Positions 50,177 to 58,839 of a stretch of 64,000 nucleotides of DNA are shown here, one piece after another. Positions within the stretch are counted from its first letter, which is position 1; each line of letters starts with the position of its first letter. Location: assembly GCF_015666175.1 (NCBI RefSeq), contig NZ_JADPIE010000002.1, forward strand, positions 434,001 through 498,000, written 5' to 3'. The DNA comes from Halonatronomonas betaini. GTDB lineage: Bacteria > Bacillota > Halanaerobiia > Halanaerobiales > Halarsenatibacteraceae. Both the position numbers and the translations under genes were made by a program. The notes beneath the pieces are model-generated. The model was given only the letters and a program-made list of their open reading frames with translations, ran no database searches and had not been told where the DNA came from.

Positions 50177-52252
50177 TTATTCAGCTAACTTTCCACCTAA
50201 AAAATAAGGGCGTAAAGGTAAGTTTGCAGCTTTTCTCTGTGTTATATATATAACCAGTATTCCAGCCAGCCCAATTAAGTCAAGTTGTATATCTGGCACT
50301 GTAGAAAGAATTGCAAAACCTAACAAACCAATTCTTTCCCACCATCTAGTTTTAGTGAAGAAGTAATTCTGAATACCGGCCGACCAGGCATACATACCAA
50401 TAACCGCTGTAATAACAATCCAGATTAATTTATACCAGGTCACATCAATCATTAGCATCATTGGTGAATAAACAAAAATAAATGGCAAAATAAATGCAGC
50501 CAGATCAAACTTAAAACCTAATAAACCGGTTTTAACCGGATCTGAACCAGCCACAGCAGCCGCAGCATAAGCAGCTAAACCTACAGGTGGAGTATCATCA
50601 GCTAAAACTCCAAAATAAAGTATAAATAAATGAGCTGCAATTATTGGAATTCCAAGTCTGGTTAAAGCAGGTGCCGTCAATGTTGCTACTATTATATATT
50701 TAGCAGTTGTCGGCAAACCTAAACCTAATAATAATGATGCAAACATTGTAAATACAAGGGTTAAAAAGACACTACCTCTAGCAAGGGTCAAAATTAAACT
50801 TGTCATTCTTAAGCCAAGACCACTTAATGTTACAACCCCGATTATAATCCCTGCACAGGCACAGGCCATAGCAATTCCAATCATATTTTTTGCCCCGGCT
50901 TCAAAGGCACCGACTAGTTCTTTAAAAAATCCAATAAATAATTCTTTACTAGAAAATATACCCTGTTTACTCTCCTTTGTAGGATCTATCGGCAATAAAT
51001 CTGGAGTAATATCTTCTCTCTTAACCCCTTTACTTTTACACCAAACCATAATAAATAATTTAGCTCCCAGGCTAACTATTATAGCCATAACAATTGCCCA
51101 ATAAGCAGAGCCTAATGCTGTCATCCTCCTAATAACTAATAGATAAACCAGACCAATTATTGGTATAACAAAATATATCCCTTTAATTAAAGTTGGGAAA
51201 AATGGCGCTAATTCCTCTTTATTCATTCCCTTCAAGCCGGTCTTTTCAGCCTGAAGATGAACAATTCCAAAAATAGCAACATAACTTAAAATAGCCGGAA
51301 TAAATGCCGCTCTGATAATCTCTACATAGGGTAACCCGGTAAATTCAATCATAATAAAGGCTGCAGCCCCCATAATTGGAGGTAAAAACTGACCATTTGT
51401 TGAGGCAGCTACTTCAACACCACCGGCCACTTCTGGTGTAAAACCCATTTTTTTCATTATCGGTATTGTAAAAGAGCCAGTCGTTACTGTATTGGCTATT
51501 GAACTACCTGATATCATACCCATTAAACCGCTTGTAACAACTGCTGCCTTGGCAGGACCACCTTTCTGATGACCTAACCCGGAAAAAACAACCTTAATAA
51601 TATATTCTCCAATTCCACTCTGTTCTAAGACAGAACCAAATAATACAAACATAAATACAAAAGTTGCAGATACACCAATTGGAATACCAAAAATACCTTC
51701 AGTTGTAAGATATAAATGAGAAATAATCCTTCTTAATGAAAAACCTCTATGTGCTAAAATTCCAGGCATATAAGGCCCAAAATATGCATAGACTAGAAAT
51801 ACTGAAGCAATAATCGGTAATGCAATTCCAATAGAGCGCCTGGTCGCCTCTAAAACAAGTAATATTGCAATAGCTCCCATAATCAGATCAAGTTGCTCTG
51901 GCATGCCTGCCCTAAAAGCCAACTCATAATGATTGAAATATATATATAAACAGGCTACAGTCCCTGCAGCTGCAAGAATAATATCATACCAGGGGACTCT
52001 ATCCCTATCAGTTTTTTTCAATGGGTACATAACAAATGCTAAAATCATAAGTAATGCTAAATGGATTGATCTCTGTTCAAATGAAATCAAAAGACCAAAG
52101 CCACTGGTATAAAAATGAAAAATCGATACTGCAATTGCAATAATTGTAGCAAATTTTGCCCATAACCCTCTAATATTTCTCATTGAAGCTAATTCTTTTT
52201 CTATATCTTCTGGCTTCTTTATAGTTTTATCTTTAACCTGCTCATCCATCAT
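50177..52252 (-). CDS. Fused TRAP transporter permease (4TM/12TM, TAXI type)
   Basis: A 691-residue fused DctQ-DctM permease with about 17-18 helices. The DctQ-like part is about residues 1-150, then the DctM part with GSVLEQSGIGEYIIKVVF, GLMGMISGSSIANTVTTGSFTIPIMKKMGF, FLPPIMGAAAFIMIEFTGLPYVEI and LGLGLPTTAKYIIVATLTAPAL, ending with a further helical domain. It uses an ion gradient to import the ligand of the TAXI protein, often a dicarboxylate or amino acid. The start at 52252 has AGGGGG 6 bases upstream; an earlier in-frame ATG lies in the hairpin at 52282-52316. Confidence 0.93.
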   Translation of the reverse strand: MMDEQVKDKTIKKPEDIEKELASMRNIRGLWAKFATIIAIAVSIFHFYTSGFGLLISFEQRSIHLALLMILAFVMYPLKKTDRDRVPWYDIILAAAGTVACLYIYFNHYELAFRAGMPEQLDLIMGAIAILLVLEATRRSIGIALPIIASVFLVYAYFGPYMPGILAHRGFSLRRIISHLYLTTEGIFGIPIGVSATFVFMFVLFGSVLEQSGIGEYIIKVVFSGLGHQKGGPAKAAVVTSGLMGMISGSSIANTVTTGSFTIPIMKKMGFTPEVAGGVEVAASTNGQFLPPIMGAAAFIMIEFTGLPYVEIIRAAFIPAILSYVAIFGIVHLQAEKTGLKGMNKEELAPFFPTLIKGIYFVIPIIGLVYLLVIRRMTALGSAYWAIVMAIIVSLGAKLFIMVWCKSKGVKREDITPDLLPIDPTKESKQGIFSSKELFIGFFKELVGAFEAGAKNMIGIAMACACAGIIIGVVTLSGLGLRMTSLILTLARGSVFLTLVFTMFASLLLGLGLPTTAKYIIVATLTAPALTRLGIPIIAAHLFILYFGVLADDTPPVGLAAYAAAAVAGSDPVKTGLLGFKFDLAAFILPFIFVYSPMMLMIDVTWYKLIWIVITAVIGMYAWSAGIQNYFFTKTRWWERIGLLGFAILSTVPDIQLDLIGLAGILVIYITQRKAANLPLRPYFLGGKLAE

Positions 52253-52281
52253 GTAATACCCCCTATCATAACAAATAGAAA

Positions 52282-52316
52282 GCATGAGGGTAATATCATA
52301 TATCATACCCCCATGC
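52282..52316 (-). other. Intercistronic hairpin after the TAXI binding-protein gene
   Basis: Arms GCATGAGGGTA (82-92) and TACCCCCATGC (06-16) pair over 11 bp with one wobble around a 13-base AT-rich loop. There is no T tract. It lies between the binding-protein stop and the permease start, like the hairpins at 12687 and 47726. Confidence 0.68.
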
Positions 52317-52357
52317 ATTCTAAAAATAAATTAAAATAATCTAAATATCTTATTTAA

Positions 52358-53314
52358 TTAATATTCCATGCCCTGTTCATCAAAATACCTCTGAGCACCT
52401 GGATGCATTTCTATTGGCATTCCATCAAGTGCTGTTTCAAGGCTAACATCTCCTCCACGGGCATGGGTCTCAGCAAGTCTATCTAGATTATCAAATATTG
52501 CTGCTGTCACATTATAAACCATATCTTCATCTGCTGCCTGATTGGCTATAATCATAGCTAAAACAGTTACAGTAGTAATATCTTCATCGATATCACTATA
52601 GGTTCCTCCAGGAATATCTATTGAGGTATAGAAAGGATAATCTTCCTGTAATTGGGCAATAATATCCTCTTCAATTTCTAAAACTTTAGCATCATTGGTT
52701 GCAGCTAAATCCATGATAGCAGATGTTGGAATTCCAGCAGTTATAAATGCTGCATCTACATGACCATCTCTTAACTGATCAACTGCTTCTGCAAATGATA
52801 GATAATCTATGGTCATATCATCATAGGTTAAGCCATGGGCCTCAATTATCTGACGGGCATTAGCTTCAGTACCACTACCAGGAGCTCCAACAGCAATCCT
52901 CTTATCTTCAAAATCATATACTGATTCAATCTCATTACCTTCTAAGGTTACAATCTGAATAATCTCTGGATATAATAAAGCAACACCCCTTAGATCATCC
53001 AATGGATCACCATCAAACATCTCTGTACCATTTTTAGCATAAAAACTAATATCGTTCTGGACTAAGGCAAACTCTACTTCTTGATTCTGGATAAGCCTTA
53101 CGTTTTCAACAGAAGCCCCACTAACTTCAGCAGTAGCATTTACATTATCAACATGCTCATTGATTAATTCTGCCATACCTCCACCTAATGGATAATAAAC
53201 TCCTGCAGTTCCACCAGTCGCAATCGAAATAAACTCCTGTGCAGATACCGGACCACTAAATACTAGAGCAAATGCCAGCACTAAAAATAATAAAAACTTA
53301 AACTCTCTACTCAT
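52358..53314 (-). CDS. TAXI-family TRAP solute-binding protein
   Basis: A 318-residue exported protein. The signal peptide (residues 1 to about 25, ...GPVSAQEF) has no cysteine. TAXI features are ISIATGGTAGVYYPLGGGMAELIN near the mature start, GASVENVRLIQNQEVEFALVQND, KRIAVGAPGSGTEANARQI and HVDAAFITAGIPTSAI. It captures the ligand for the fused permease. The ATG at 53314 has GAGGAGGAG 7 bases before it; an earlier in-frame ATG at 53332 overlaps that site and is unlikely. Confidence 0.92.
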   Translation of the reverse strand: MSREFKFLLFLVLAFALVFSGPVSAQEFISIATGGTAGVYYPLGGGMAELINEHVDNVNATAEVSGASVENVRLIQNQEVEFALVQNDISFYAKNGTEMFDGDPLDDLRGVALLYPEIIQIVTLEGNEIESVYDFEDKRIAVGAPGSGTEANARQIIEAHGLTYDDMTIDYLSFAEAVDQLRDGHVDAAFITAGIPTSAIMDLAATNDAKVLEIEEDIIAQLQEDYPFYTSIDIPGGTYSDIDEDITTVTVLAMIIANQAADEDMVYNVTAAIFDNLDRLAETHARGGDVSLETALDGMPIEMHPGAQRYFDEQGMEY

Positions 53315-53360
53315 AGAAACACTCCTCCTCATATTTTATTATTTATACACTACTGTTAAT

Positions 53361-53389
53361 ATTATAACAAACTTTAACAATTTAATCAA
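53361..53389 (-). promoter_or_regulatory. Promoter of the TAXI-TRAP operon
   Basis: TTGATT at 53389-53384, a 17-bp spacer and a consensus TATAAT at 53366-53361 on the minus strand. Confidence 0.78.
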
Positions 53390-53410
53390 CAAAAATTTAA
53401 TCGCTAAAAT

Positions 53411-55642
53411 CTAGATAACTTTTTCAACAAATATATCTACTATCTCAGGATCAAACTGACTGCCTGCATTATCATAGAGTTCAGCAATTGCCTCTTCTTT
53501 TGTTAAAGGCTCTCTATATAAACTTTTATTAACCATTACATCAAAGGCATCAATAACAGCAATAATCCTTGATTGGACTGGAATCGATTCACCCTCAATA
53601 CCTCTAGGATAGCCATTGCCATCCCATCTCTCATGATGATGAAGAATAATATTAGCAATATCAGTTAATTTATCAGATGACCTGGCAATCCTGTAACCAG
53701 TCTCAGGATGTTTTTTTATCTCTATCCATTCATCAACAGTTAATTCCCCTGCTTTTTTTAATATCTCTTCAGGCGTTGAGATCATTCCTATATCATGAAG
53801 ATAGGCAGCTTTTTCTAACCTCTCCATCTCAGCAGAATTAAATTCTAATTCCCTGCCAATTTTAAAAGCCATTTTCTTTAACCTTTCACAGTGACGCTGG
53901 GTCTCAAATTCTTTCTCCCCTAATTTCCCCATTAAAGTTTCTAATACTAAATTTTTAACTTCTTCGCTCTCTCTAATTTTGTTCTCATACATATTTGTAT
54001 CAGCATTCTTTAAAACCTCATTAATATCTTCATTTTCATTTTTCTTAGTGGCTAAACCAAGAGCAATACTAACAGGTATTATTGAACTCTTCTCCTGCTT
54101 ACAGTTATTTTTTATTCTTTTTAGAATTTTCCTGGCTTCTTTATTAGAGGTATCTGGAAGAATAATCGTAAATTCATCGCCGCCAAACCTCCCGATGATA
54201 TCTTCCTGCCTGCATGATTTCTTTAATATCCTGGCAACCTTCTTTAATAAATCATCACCGGCTTTATGCCCAAAAGCATCATTTACCAGTTTCAAACTAT
54301 TTACATCCCCTGCAATAATTGATAAAGGCAGCTGCCTCTGGCTATCCAGCCTCCTTAATTCCTCCTCAACAAACATCCGATTATACAAACCAGTCAGTTT
54401 GTCATGAAAGCCTAAGTATCTTATCTCCTTTTCAGCTCGAAGCCTTTTTATTGCAGTTGCAGTATGAGAAATCAATAATTCTGTTAATCTTAAATCATCT
54501 TCACCAAATTTTTCAACTTCAGTCGATATAACCTGAAAAATCCCGTATTCATCAATTGGAACAGTAATAGCAGACCTATACTCGCTTTTTACTGGATTAG
54601 CCAGTTCCTCTTCCCTGACATCTTTAGTTATAAGTGATTCCTGATTATTATAAACCTTGCCGCCGATACCCTCAACTGGACCTGAGACTGAGCCCCCTTC
54701 AGGCACGCCAGAAGATGTCATCTTAACTTTAAACATATTATCTTCAACTAAATCAAGAGTACAGACATCAAATTCTAAAATCCTTTCTGCAGCCTCAACT
54801 GTTAACTCATATACAGATTCCTCATTTTGGGTAGAAGCCAGTTTAATTGCCACATTATGGAGCTCTTCAATTTTATTATGGGCCATAACCCTATCAGAAA
54901 TATCCCTCACAACCATAACAGCCCTGTCTGAGCCAGCAGCTATCATTCTGGCTTCAAACCATTTCTTTCCACCTAAAACATCCAGTTCATATTCAAAAAC
55001 TTTTATCTCAACATCCTTTAATGCCTCATTTAAATTATCCATTATTAACTCAGCCTGCTCAGCAGGCAAAACCTCTTCAATCTTTTTTCCTAATAAATTC
55101 TCCCTTGAATCATATAAATTTTCATTCTGCCCAGTCCAGATTTTCAAATATCTACCCTCATCATCTAAAAACATCAAAATATCAGGTAAGGTAGCAATTA
55201 TAGACTGAAACAACTCTTCCCTTTCATATAATCCCTTTTCAGCTTTTCTCTTTTCAGTTATATCTTCAGCCAGACATAAGATCCCTTTTATATTTCCAGT
55301 TTCTGAATAAACAGGCTGTCTTCTGATCTTTAATATATGTTTTTTGCCATAATGATCAGTTAAGCTCTGTTCTATAGTCAATTTTCTCCCGGTTTCAAAA
55401 ACAACCTGATTATCTTCAATAAAAGCATCAGCTTCTTCAGCATTTAAGAAGATATCTTTTAAATCAACAGAACTCATATATCCAGGTTCCAGTCCAAAAA
55501 AGTCAGCATGTCTCTCATTTACTTCCTGATAAGTACTTGCAGAATCATGATACCAGGCATGAAAATCAAACTCATTAAAGAAAATATGAAATAAATCCTC
55601 ATCTGCAAGCCTATCATTTGATATTTTCTGGTTTAAAGACAA
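53411..55642 (-). CDS. PAS-PAS-GAF-GGDEF-HD-GYP c-di-GMP signalling protein
   Basis: A 743-residue cytoplasmic sensor. Two PAS domains (about 15-125 and 135-255, with SVDLKDIFLNAEEADAF and an ILKIRRQPVYSETGNIKGIL PAC segment), a GAF domain (about 265-410), a GGDEF domain with intact RFGGDEF and HDKLTGLYNRMF (about 415-560) and an HD-GYP domain with LHDIGM, HPETGYRI and HHHERWDGNGYPRG (about 570-743). Both c-di-GMP synthesis and degradation are possible. HDIGM departs from the usual HDIGK. The start is unusual: GAGGTGA is followed 5 bases later by TTG (55642). ATG at 55648 and a TTG frame start at 55684 are alternatives. Confidence 0.9.
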   Translation of the reverse strand: MSLNQKISNDRLADEDLFHIFFNEFDFHAWYHDSASTYQEVNERHADFFGLEPGYMSSVDLKDIFLNAEEADAFIEDNQVVFETGRKLTIEQSLTDHYGKKHILKIRRQPVYSETGNIKGILCLAEDITEKRKAEKGLYEREELFQSIIATLPDILMFLDDEGRYLKIWTGQNENLYDSRENLLGKKIEEVLPAEQAELIMDNLNEALKDVEIKVFEYELDVLGGKKWFEARMIAAGSDRAVMVVRDISDRVMAHNKIEELHNVAIKLASTQNEESVYELTVEAAERILEFDVCTLDLVEDNMFKVKMTSSGVPEGGSVSGPVEGIGGKVYNNQESLITKDVREEELANPVKSEYRSAITVPIDEYGIFQVISTEVEKFGEDDLRLTELLISHTATAIKRLRAEKEIRYLGFHDKLTGLYNRMFVEEELRRLDSQRQLPLSIIAGDVNSLKLVNDAFGHKAGDDLLKKVARILKKSCRQEDIIGRFGGDEFTIILPDTSNKEARKILKRIKNNCKQEKSSIIPVSIALGLATKKNENEDINEVLKNADTNMYENKIRESEEVKNLVLETLMGKLGEKEFETQRHCERLKKMAFKIGRELEFNSAEMERLEKAAYLHDIGMISTPEEILKKAGELTVDEWIEIKKHPETGYRIARSSDKLTDIANIILHHHERWDGNGYPRGIEGESIPVQSRIIAVIDAFDVMVNKSLYREPLTKEEAIAELYDNAGSQFDPEIVDIFVEKVI

Positions 55643-55750
55643 AACCATCACCTCAGTATTTATATCCAGAATATTTTTATTCAAATTACTTAATCTAATA
55701 GTCCTTATGTCTTGATTTCTCGATAAATAAAATTTCTCCTGCTAAAATCC

Positions 55751-55791
55751 AAAAAAAAATTAGCCCTGCCAGCATATATAACCGGCAGGGC
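55751..55791 (-). terminator. Intrinsic terminator of the dnaE-aspA-pfkA-pyk run
   Basis: Stem GCCCTGCC / GGCAGGGC (55763-55770 with 55784-55791), extended by two more pairs, and a long T run on the minus strand (the A run at 55752-55759). It lies about 30 bp past the pyk stop. Confidence 0.9.
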
Positions 55792-55820
55792 CATTTCAAA
55801 AAAACAATTTTATTATTAAA

Positions 55821-57572
55821 TTATCTTAAATGAGCTTTGCCTTTATAGACTAGTCCTCTAATACCATCTAGAGTAACCTCTTCACCATCTTCTAAAGAAT
55901 TAATATCTTCACCGACACCAACAACAACTGGCATCCCAAAGTTAAGACCAACAATTGCAGGATGGGAAGTCAATCCACCTTTAGAAGTTATTACAGCTGC
56001 AGCCTTCTCCATCGCAGGAATAAATCCTTTATCAGTTATTTCAGTTACTAATATATCTCCTTCTTTAACTCTTTCATTAGCTTCATCAGCTGTATTTGCA
56101 ATAACTACATTTCCAGTTACTATTCCTCTTCCAACCCCAATACCTTCAATTAATGGTTTCCCGACTACCTCAACTTTTATAAGATTAGTCGTTCCAGGCA
56201 TACCGGTTGGGGCTCCAGCAGTTATAGTAATTAGATTGCCAAGCTCTATTAATCCATGTTCTAAAGCAGCATCAATTGCAGTATCAATCATTTCATCAGT
56301 TGAGCTGGTAAATTTACTGATTAATGGGTAAACACCCCAGGTTAAAGTTAAGAAATGCTGAACCTTTATACTTGGTGTTGCTGCTATAATCTTAATAAAC
56401 GGCCTGAATTTCGAAACAACTCTAGCAGTCAATCCAGAACCTGTAGCAGTTAATAATGCATCTGCATCAAGATTTACTGCAGTCTCACAGGCGGCAAAAC
56501 TAATTGACTCAGTTGTTGATTTACTGCTCGGTTTCCTATTAGACATCTTGTCTTTAAATGCTTGAGAATTTTCCATTTCCATTGCTATTCTTGCCATAGT
56601 TTCAACTGATTCTACAGGATATTTCCCGGCAGCCGACTCACCAGAAAGCATAATTGCATCAGTACCATCAACTATTGCATTTGCCACATCTGAAGCCTCA
56701 GCTCTAGTAGGCCGAGGATTTCTTATCATAGAGTCAAGCATCTGAGTAGCAGTAATAACTGGAATAGCAGCTTCATTACATTTCTCAATTATCAATTTTT
56801 GGATAACCGGCACTTTTTCTGTTGGTATCTCAACTCCTAAATCACCCCTTGCTACCATAATGCCATCTGAAACCTCTATTATTTCATCAATATTTTCAAC
56901 GCCCTCTTCATTTTCAATTTTAGGGACAATATTAATATCCTCTGCTCCATTTTCTTCTAATAACTTTCTTATTTCTAAAACATCTGATGCTTTTCTAACA
57001 AAAGAAGCAGCTATAAAATGAACTTCCTCTTCTACTCCTAATAAAATATCTTTCCGATCTTTATCAGTTAAAGCAGGTAGTTGTACCTTAACACCAGGCA
57101 AGTTCACACCTTTTCTTGAACCTAATTCACCGCCGTTGATAATTTCACAATAAATATCATTACCTTCTATTTTATTAACATTAAGCTCAATCAGACCATC
57201 ATCAATTAATATTACGCTACCTTCCTGAAGGTCTTCATTTAATTTTTTATAAGTAACACTTACCCTATTTTTATCGCCTTCAATCTCTTCGGTAGTTAAA
57301 ACAATTTCTTCTCCTTCGACAAGTTCAACCTTGTCATCCTTTAAAACACCGGTTCTAATTTCTGGCCCTTTGGTATCGAGCATAATCCCAATCGGCTTTC
57401 CAAATTCTTTCTCAACTTCTTTAACCATATCCATTCTAGCCTTCTGTTCGGCATGATCGCCATGGGAAAAATTAAACCTGGCAACATTCATACCAGCCTC
57501 AGCCATTTTCATAATAGTTTCTTTATCATTACTGGCAGGGCCAAGAGTACATACAATTTTAGTTTTTCTCAT
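55821..57572 (-). CDS. pyk: Pyruvate kinase with C-terminal PEP-utilising domain
   Basis: A 583-residue enzyme converting PEP and ADP to pyruvate and ATP. N-terminal TKIVCTLGPAS and NVARFNFSHG, catalytic MVARGDLGVEIP with KIENEEGVENIDEI, and TQMLDSMIRNPRPTRAEASDVANA are all intact. The extra C-terminal domain of about 110 residues (GIVTGNVVIANTADEA ... GGLTSHPAIVG) is a PEP-utiliser swivelling domain, as in Bacillus-type enzymes, here with the usual His. It follows pfkA by 48 bp, a common glycolytic pairing in Firmicutes. Confidence 0.97.
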   Translation of the reverse strand: MRKTKIVCTLGPASNDKETIMKMAEAGMNVARFNFSHGDHAEQKARMDMVKEVEKEFGKPIGIMLDTKGPEIRTGVLKDDKVELVEGEEIVLTTEEIEGDKNRVSVTYKKLNEDLQEGSVILIDDGLIELNVNKIEGNDIYCEIINGGELGSRKGVNLPGVKVQLPALTDKDRKDILLGVEEEVHFIAASFVRKASDVLEIRKLLEENGAEDINIVPKIENEEGVENIDEIIEVSDGIMVARGDLGVEIPTEKVPVIQKLIIEKCNEAAIPVITATQMLDSMIRNPRPTRAEASDVANAIVDGTDAIMLSGESAAGKYPVESVETMARIAMEMENSQAFKDKMSNRKPSSKSTTESISFAACETAVNLDADALLTATGSGLTARVVSKFRPFIKIIAATPSIKVQHFLTLTWGVYPLISKFTSSTDEMIDTAIDAALEHGLIELGNLITITAGAPTGMPGTTNLIKVEVVGKPLIEGIGVGRGIVTGNVVIANTADEANERVKEGDILVTEITDKGFIPAMEKAAAVITSKGGLTSHPAIVGLNFGMPVVVGVGEDINSLEDGEEVTLDGIRGLVYKGKAHLR

Positions 57573-57620
57573 TTTATATCAAATCCCCCTTATAATATTA
57601 TAAACTTATAGAATAATTAA

Positions 57621-58622
57621 TTATAATGAAAGTATATGCGCAAGTTCTACAATTTCATGATTAATCTTATCTTTTTCTTTTAAAACTTCACTTAAAGAGG
57701 TACTTATAATTTCATGGTTTCTATAACCAACCATTAATTTATTCTTACCATCCCTTAATAATTTAACAGCTTCAAAACCCATTCTACTGGCTAAAATTCT
57801 ATCCATAGCCGTTGGTGAACCACCTCTTTGAAGATGACCTAATATAATAACCCTGGTTTCCAATCCAGTTCTCTCTTCAATCTCATTACTTAAATCAAAG
57901 GCTGGACTTTCTGACTTCTTACGATTAGGTTTTAAGTCTTCATCTACTCCTTCAGCCACCATTATAATGCTATGCAACTTCCCTCTTTCATAACCCTGCT
58001 GGATCTTATCACAGACATCTTTCGAGGAAAATTTAATCTCAGGAATTAAAATATATTCTGCACCACTGGCCAATCCACTCATTAAAGCTAAATCTCCAGA
58101 ATGACGCCCCATAACTTCAATAATAAATGTTCTTTCATGGGAGGTAGCAGTATCCCTTATTTTATTAACCCCATCAATTACTGTATTCATCGCCGTATCA
58201 AAGCCTAAACAATAATCTGTGCCACCGAGATCATTATCAATAGTTCCTGGAATACCAACAACTCTTATATCAGATTCTTCAGCTAATTTTTCTGCTCCCT
58301 GGAGACTACCATCTCCACCGATAATTACAACACCTTCAATACCTTCTCTCTTTAAATTTTCAATAGCCTGTTTTCTGCCCTCAACAGTTTCAAATTCAGG
58401 ACATCTAGCAGAATGAAGGATAGTTCCTCCCCGGTGAATAATATCTGCAACAGATCCTCTATACATCGCTTCAAAATTACCTTCAATCATCCCACTATAT
58501 CCATGCTTTATACCAATAACATCCATATCATAATAGATTGCTGTTCTTACAACAGATCTAATCGCAGGATTCATACCAGGAGCATCTCCACCACTGGTCA
58601 TTACCGCAATCTTCTTACCCAT
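57621..58622 (-). CDS. pfkA: ATP-dependent 6-phosphofructokinase
   Basis: A 333-residue enzyme phosphorylating fructose-6-phosphate. The ATP-binding VMTSGGDAPGMNPAIRS, the GGDGS motif (VVIIGGDGSLQGA) with Gly at the position that distinguishes ATP- from PPi-dependent forms, catalytic PGTIDNDLGGTDYCLGFDTA and VMGRHSGDLAL are present. It is a little longer than the 320-residue norm. It is preceded by a 58-residue gene only 12 bp away, and pyk follows, so glycolytic genes are co-expressed with aspA and dnaE. Confidence 0.97.
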   Translation of the reverse strand: MGKKIAVMTSGGDAPGMNPAIRSVVRTAIYYDMDVIGIKHGYSGMIEGNFEAMYRGSVADIIHRGGTILHSARCPEFETVEGRKQAIENLKREGIEGVVIIGGDGSLQGAEKLAEESDIRVVGIPGTIDNDLGGTDYCLGFDTAMNTVIDGVNKIRDTATSHERTFIIEVMGRHSGDLALMSGLASGAEYILIPEIKFSSKDVCDKIQQGYERGKLHSIIMVAEGVDEDLKPNRKKSESPAFDLSNEIEERTGLETRVIILGHLQRGGSPTAMDRILASRMGFEAVKLLRDGKNKLMVGYRNHEIISTSLSEVLKEKDKINHEIVELAHILSL

Positions 58623-58634
58623 TAAAACTCCCCC

Positions 58635-58811
58635 TTAAAAATTCTCATTCAAAAATTCATAAACTTCCTCTGCTTCACTGGCCAGACTTTTTATCTGATA
58701 ACTATCATCTGATAATTTTTCTACCTCAATCATAAAGCCATTGGCCAGTAACTTATCTTCAATCTTATCAGCCTCTATTTTATCATGAGCTACATATACT
58801 ATTTGCCACAT
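58635..58811 (-). CDS. 58-residue DUF2007-like protein
   Basis: A short frame from ATG at 58811 to TAA at 58635, with AGAGGGG seven to eight bases upstream and 12-28 bp gaps to its neighbours. It begins WQIVYVAHDKIEADKIEDKLLANGFMIEVEKL and continues with a second strand-helix unit (YQIKSLASEAEEVYEFLNENF). The beta-alpha-beta layout resembles the small DUF2007 (putative signal transducing) proteins, which occur beside pfkA or acc genes in other Firmicutes in my memory. The role is unknown. Its tight spacing in the aspA-pfkA operon supports reality despite its length. Confidence 0.72.
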   Translation of the reverse strand: MWQIVYVAHDKIEADKIEDKLLANGFMIEVEKLSDDSYQIKSLASEAEEVYEFLNENF

Positions 58812-58839
58812 GCTAAATACCCCTCTCTTTTTTACATTA

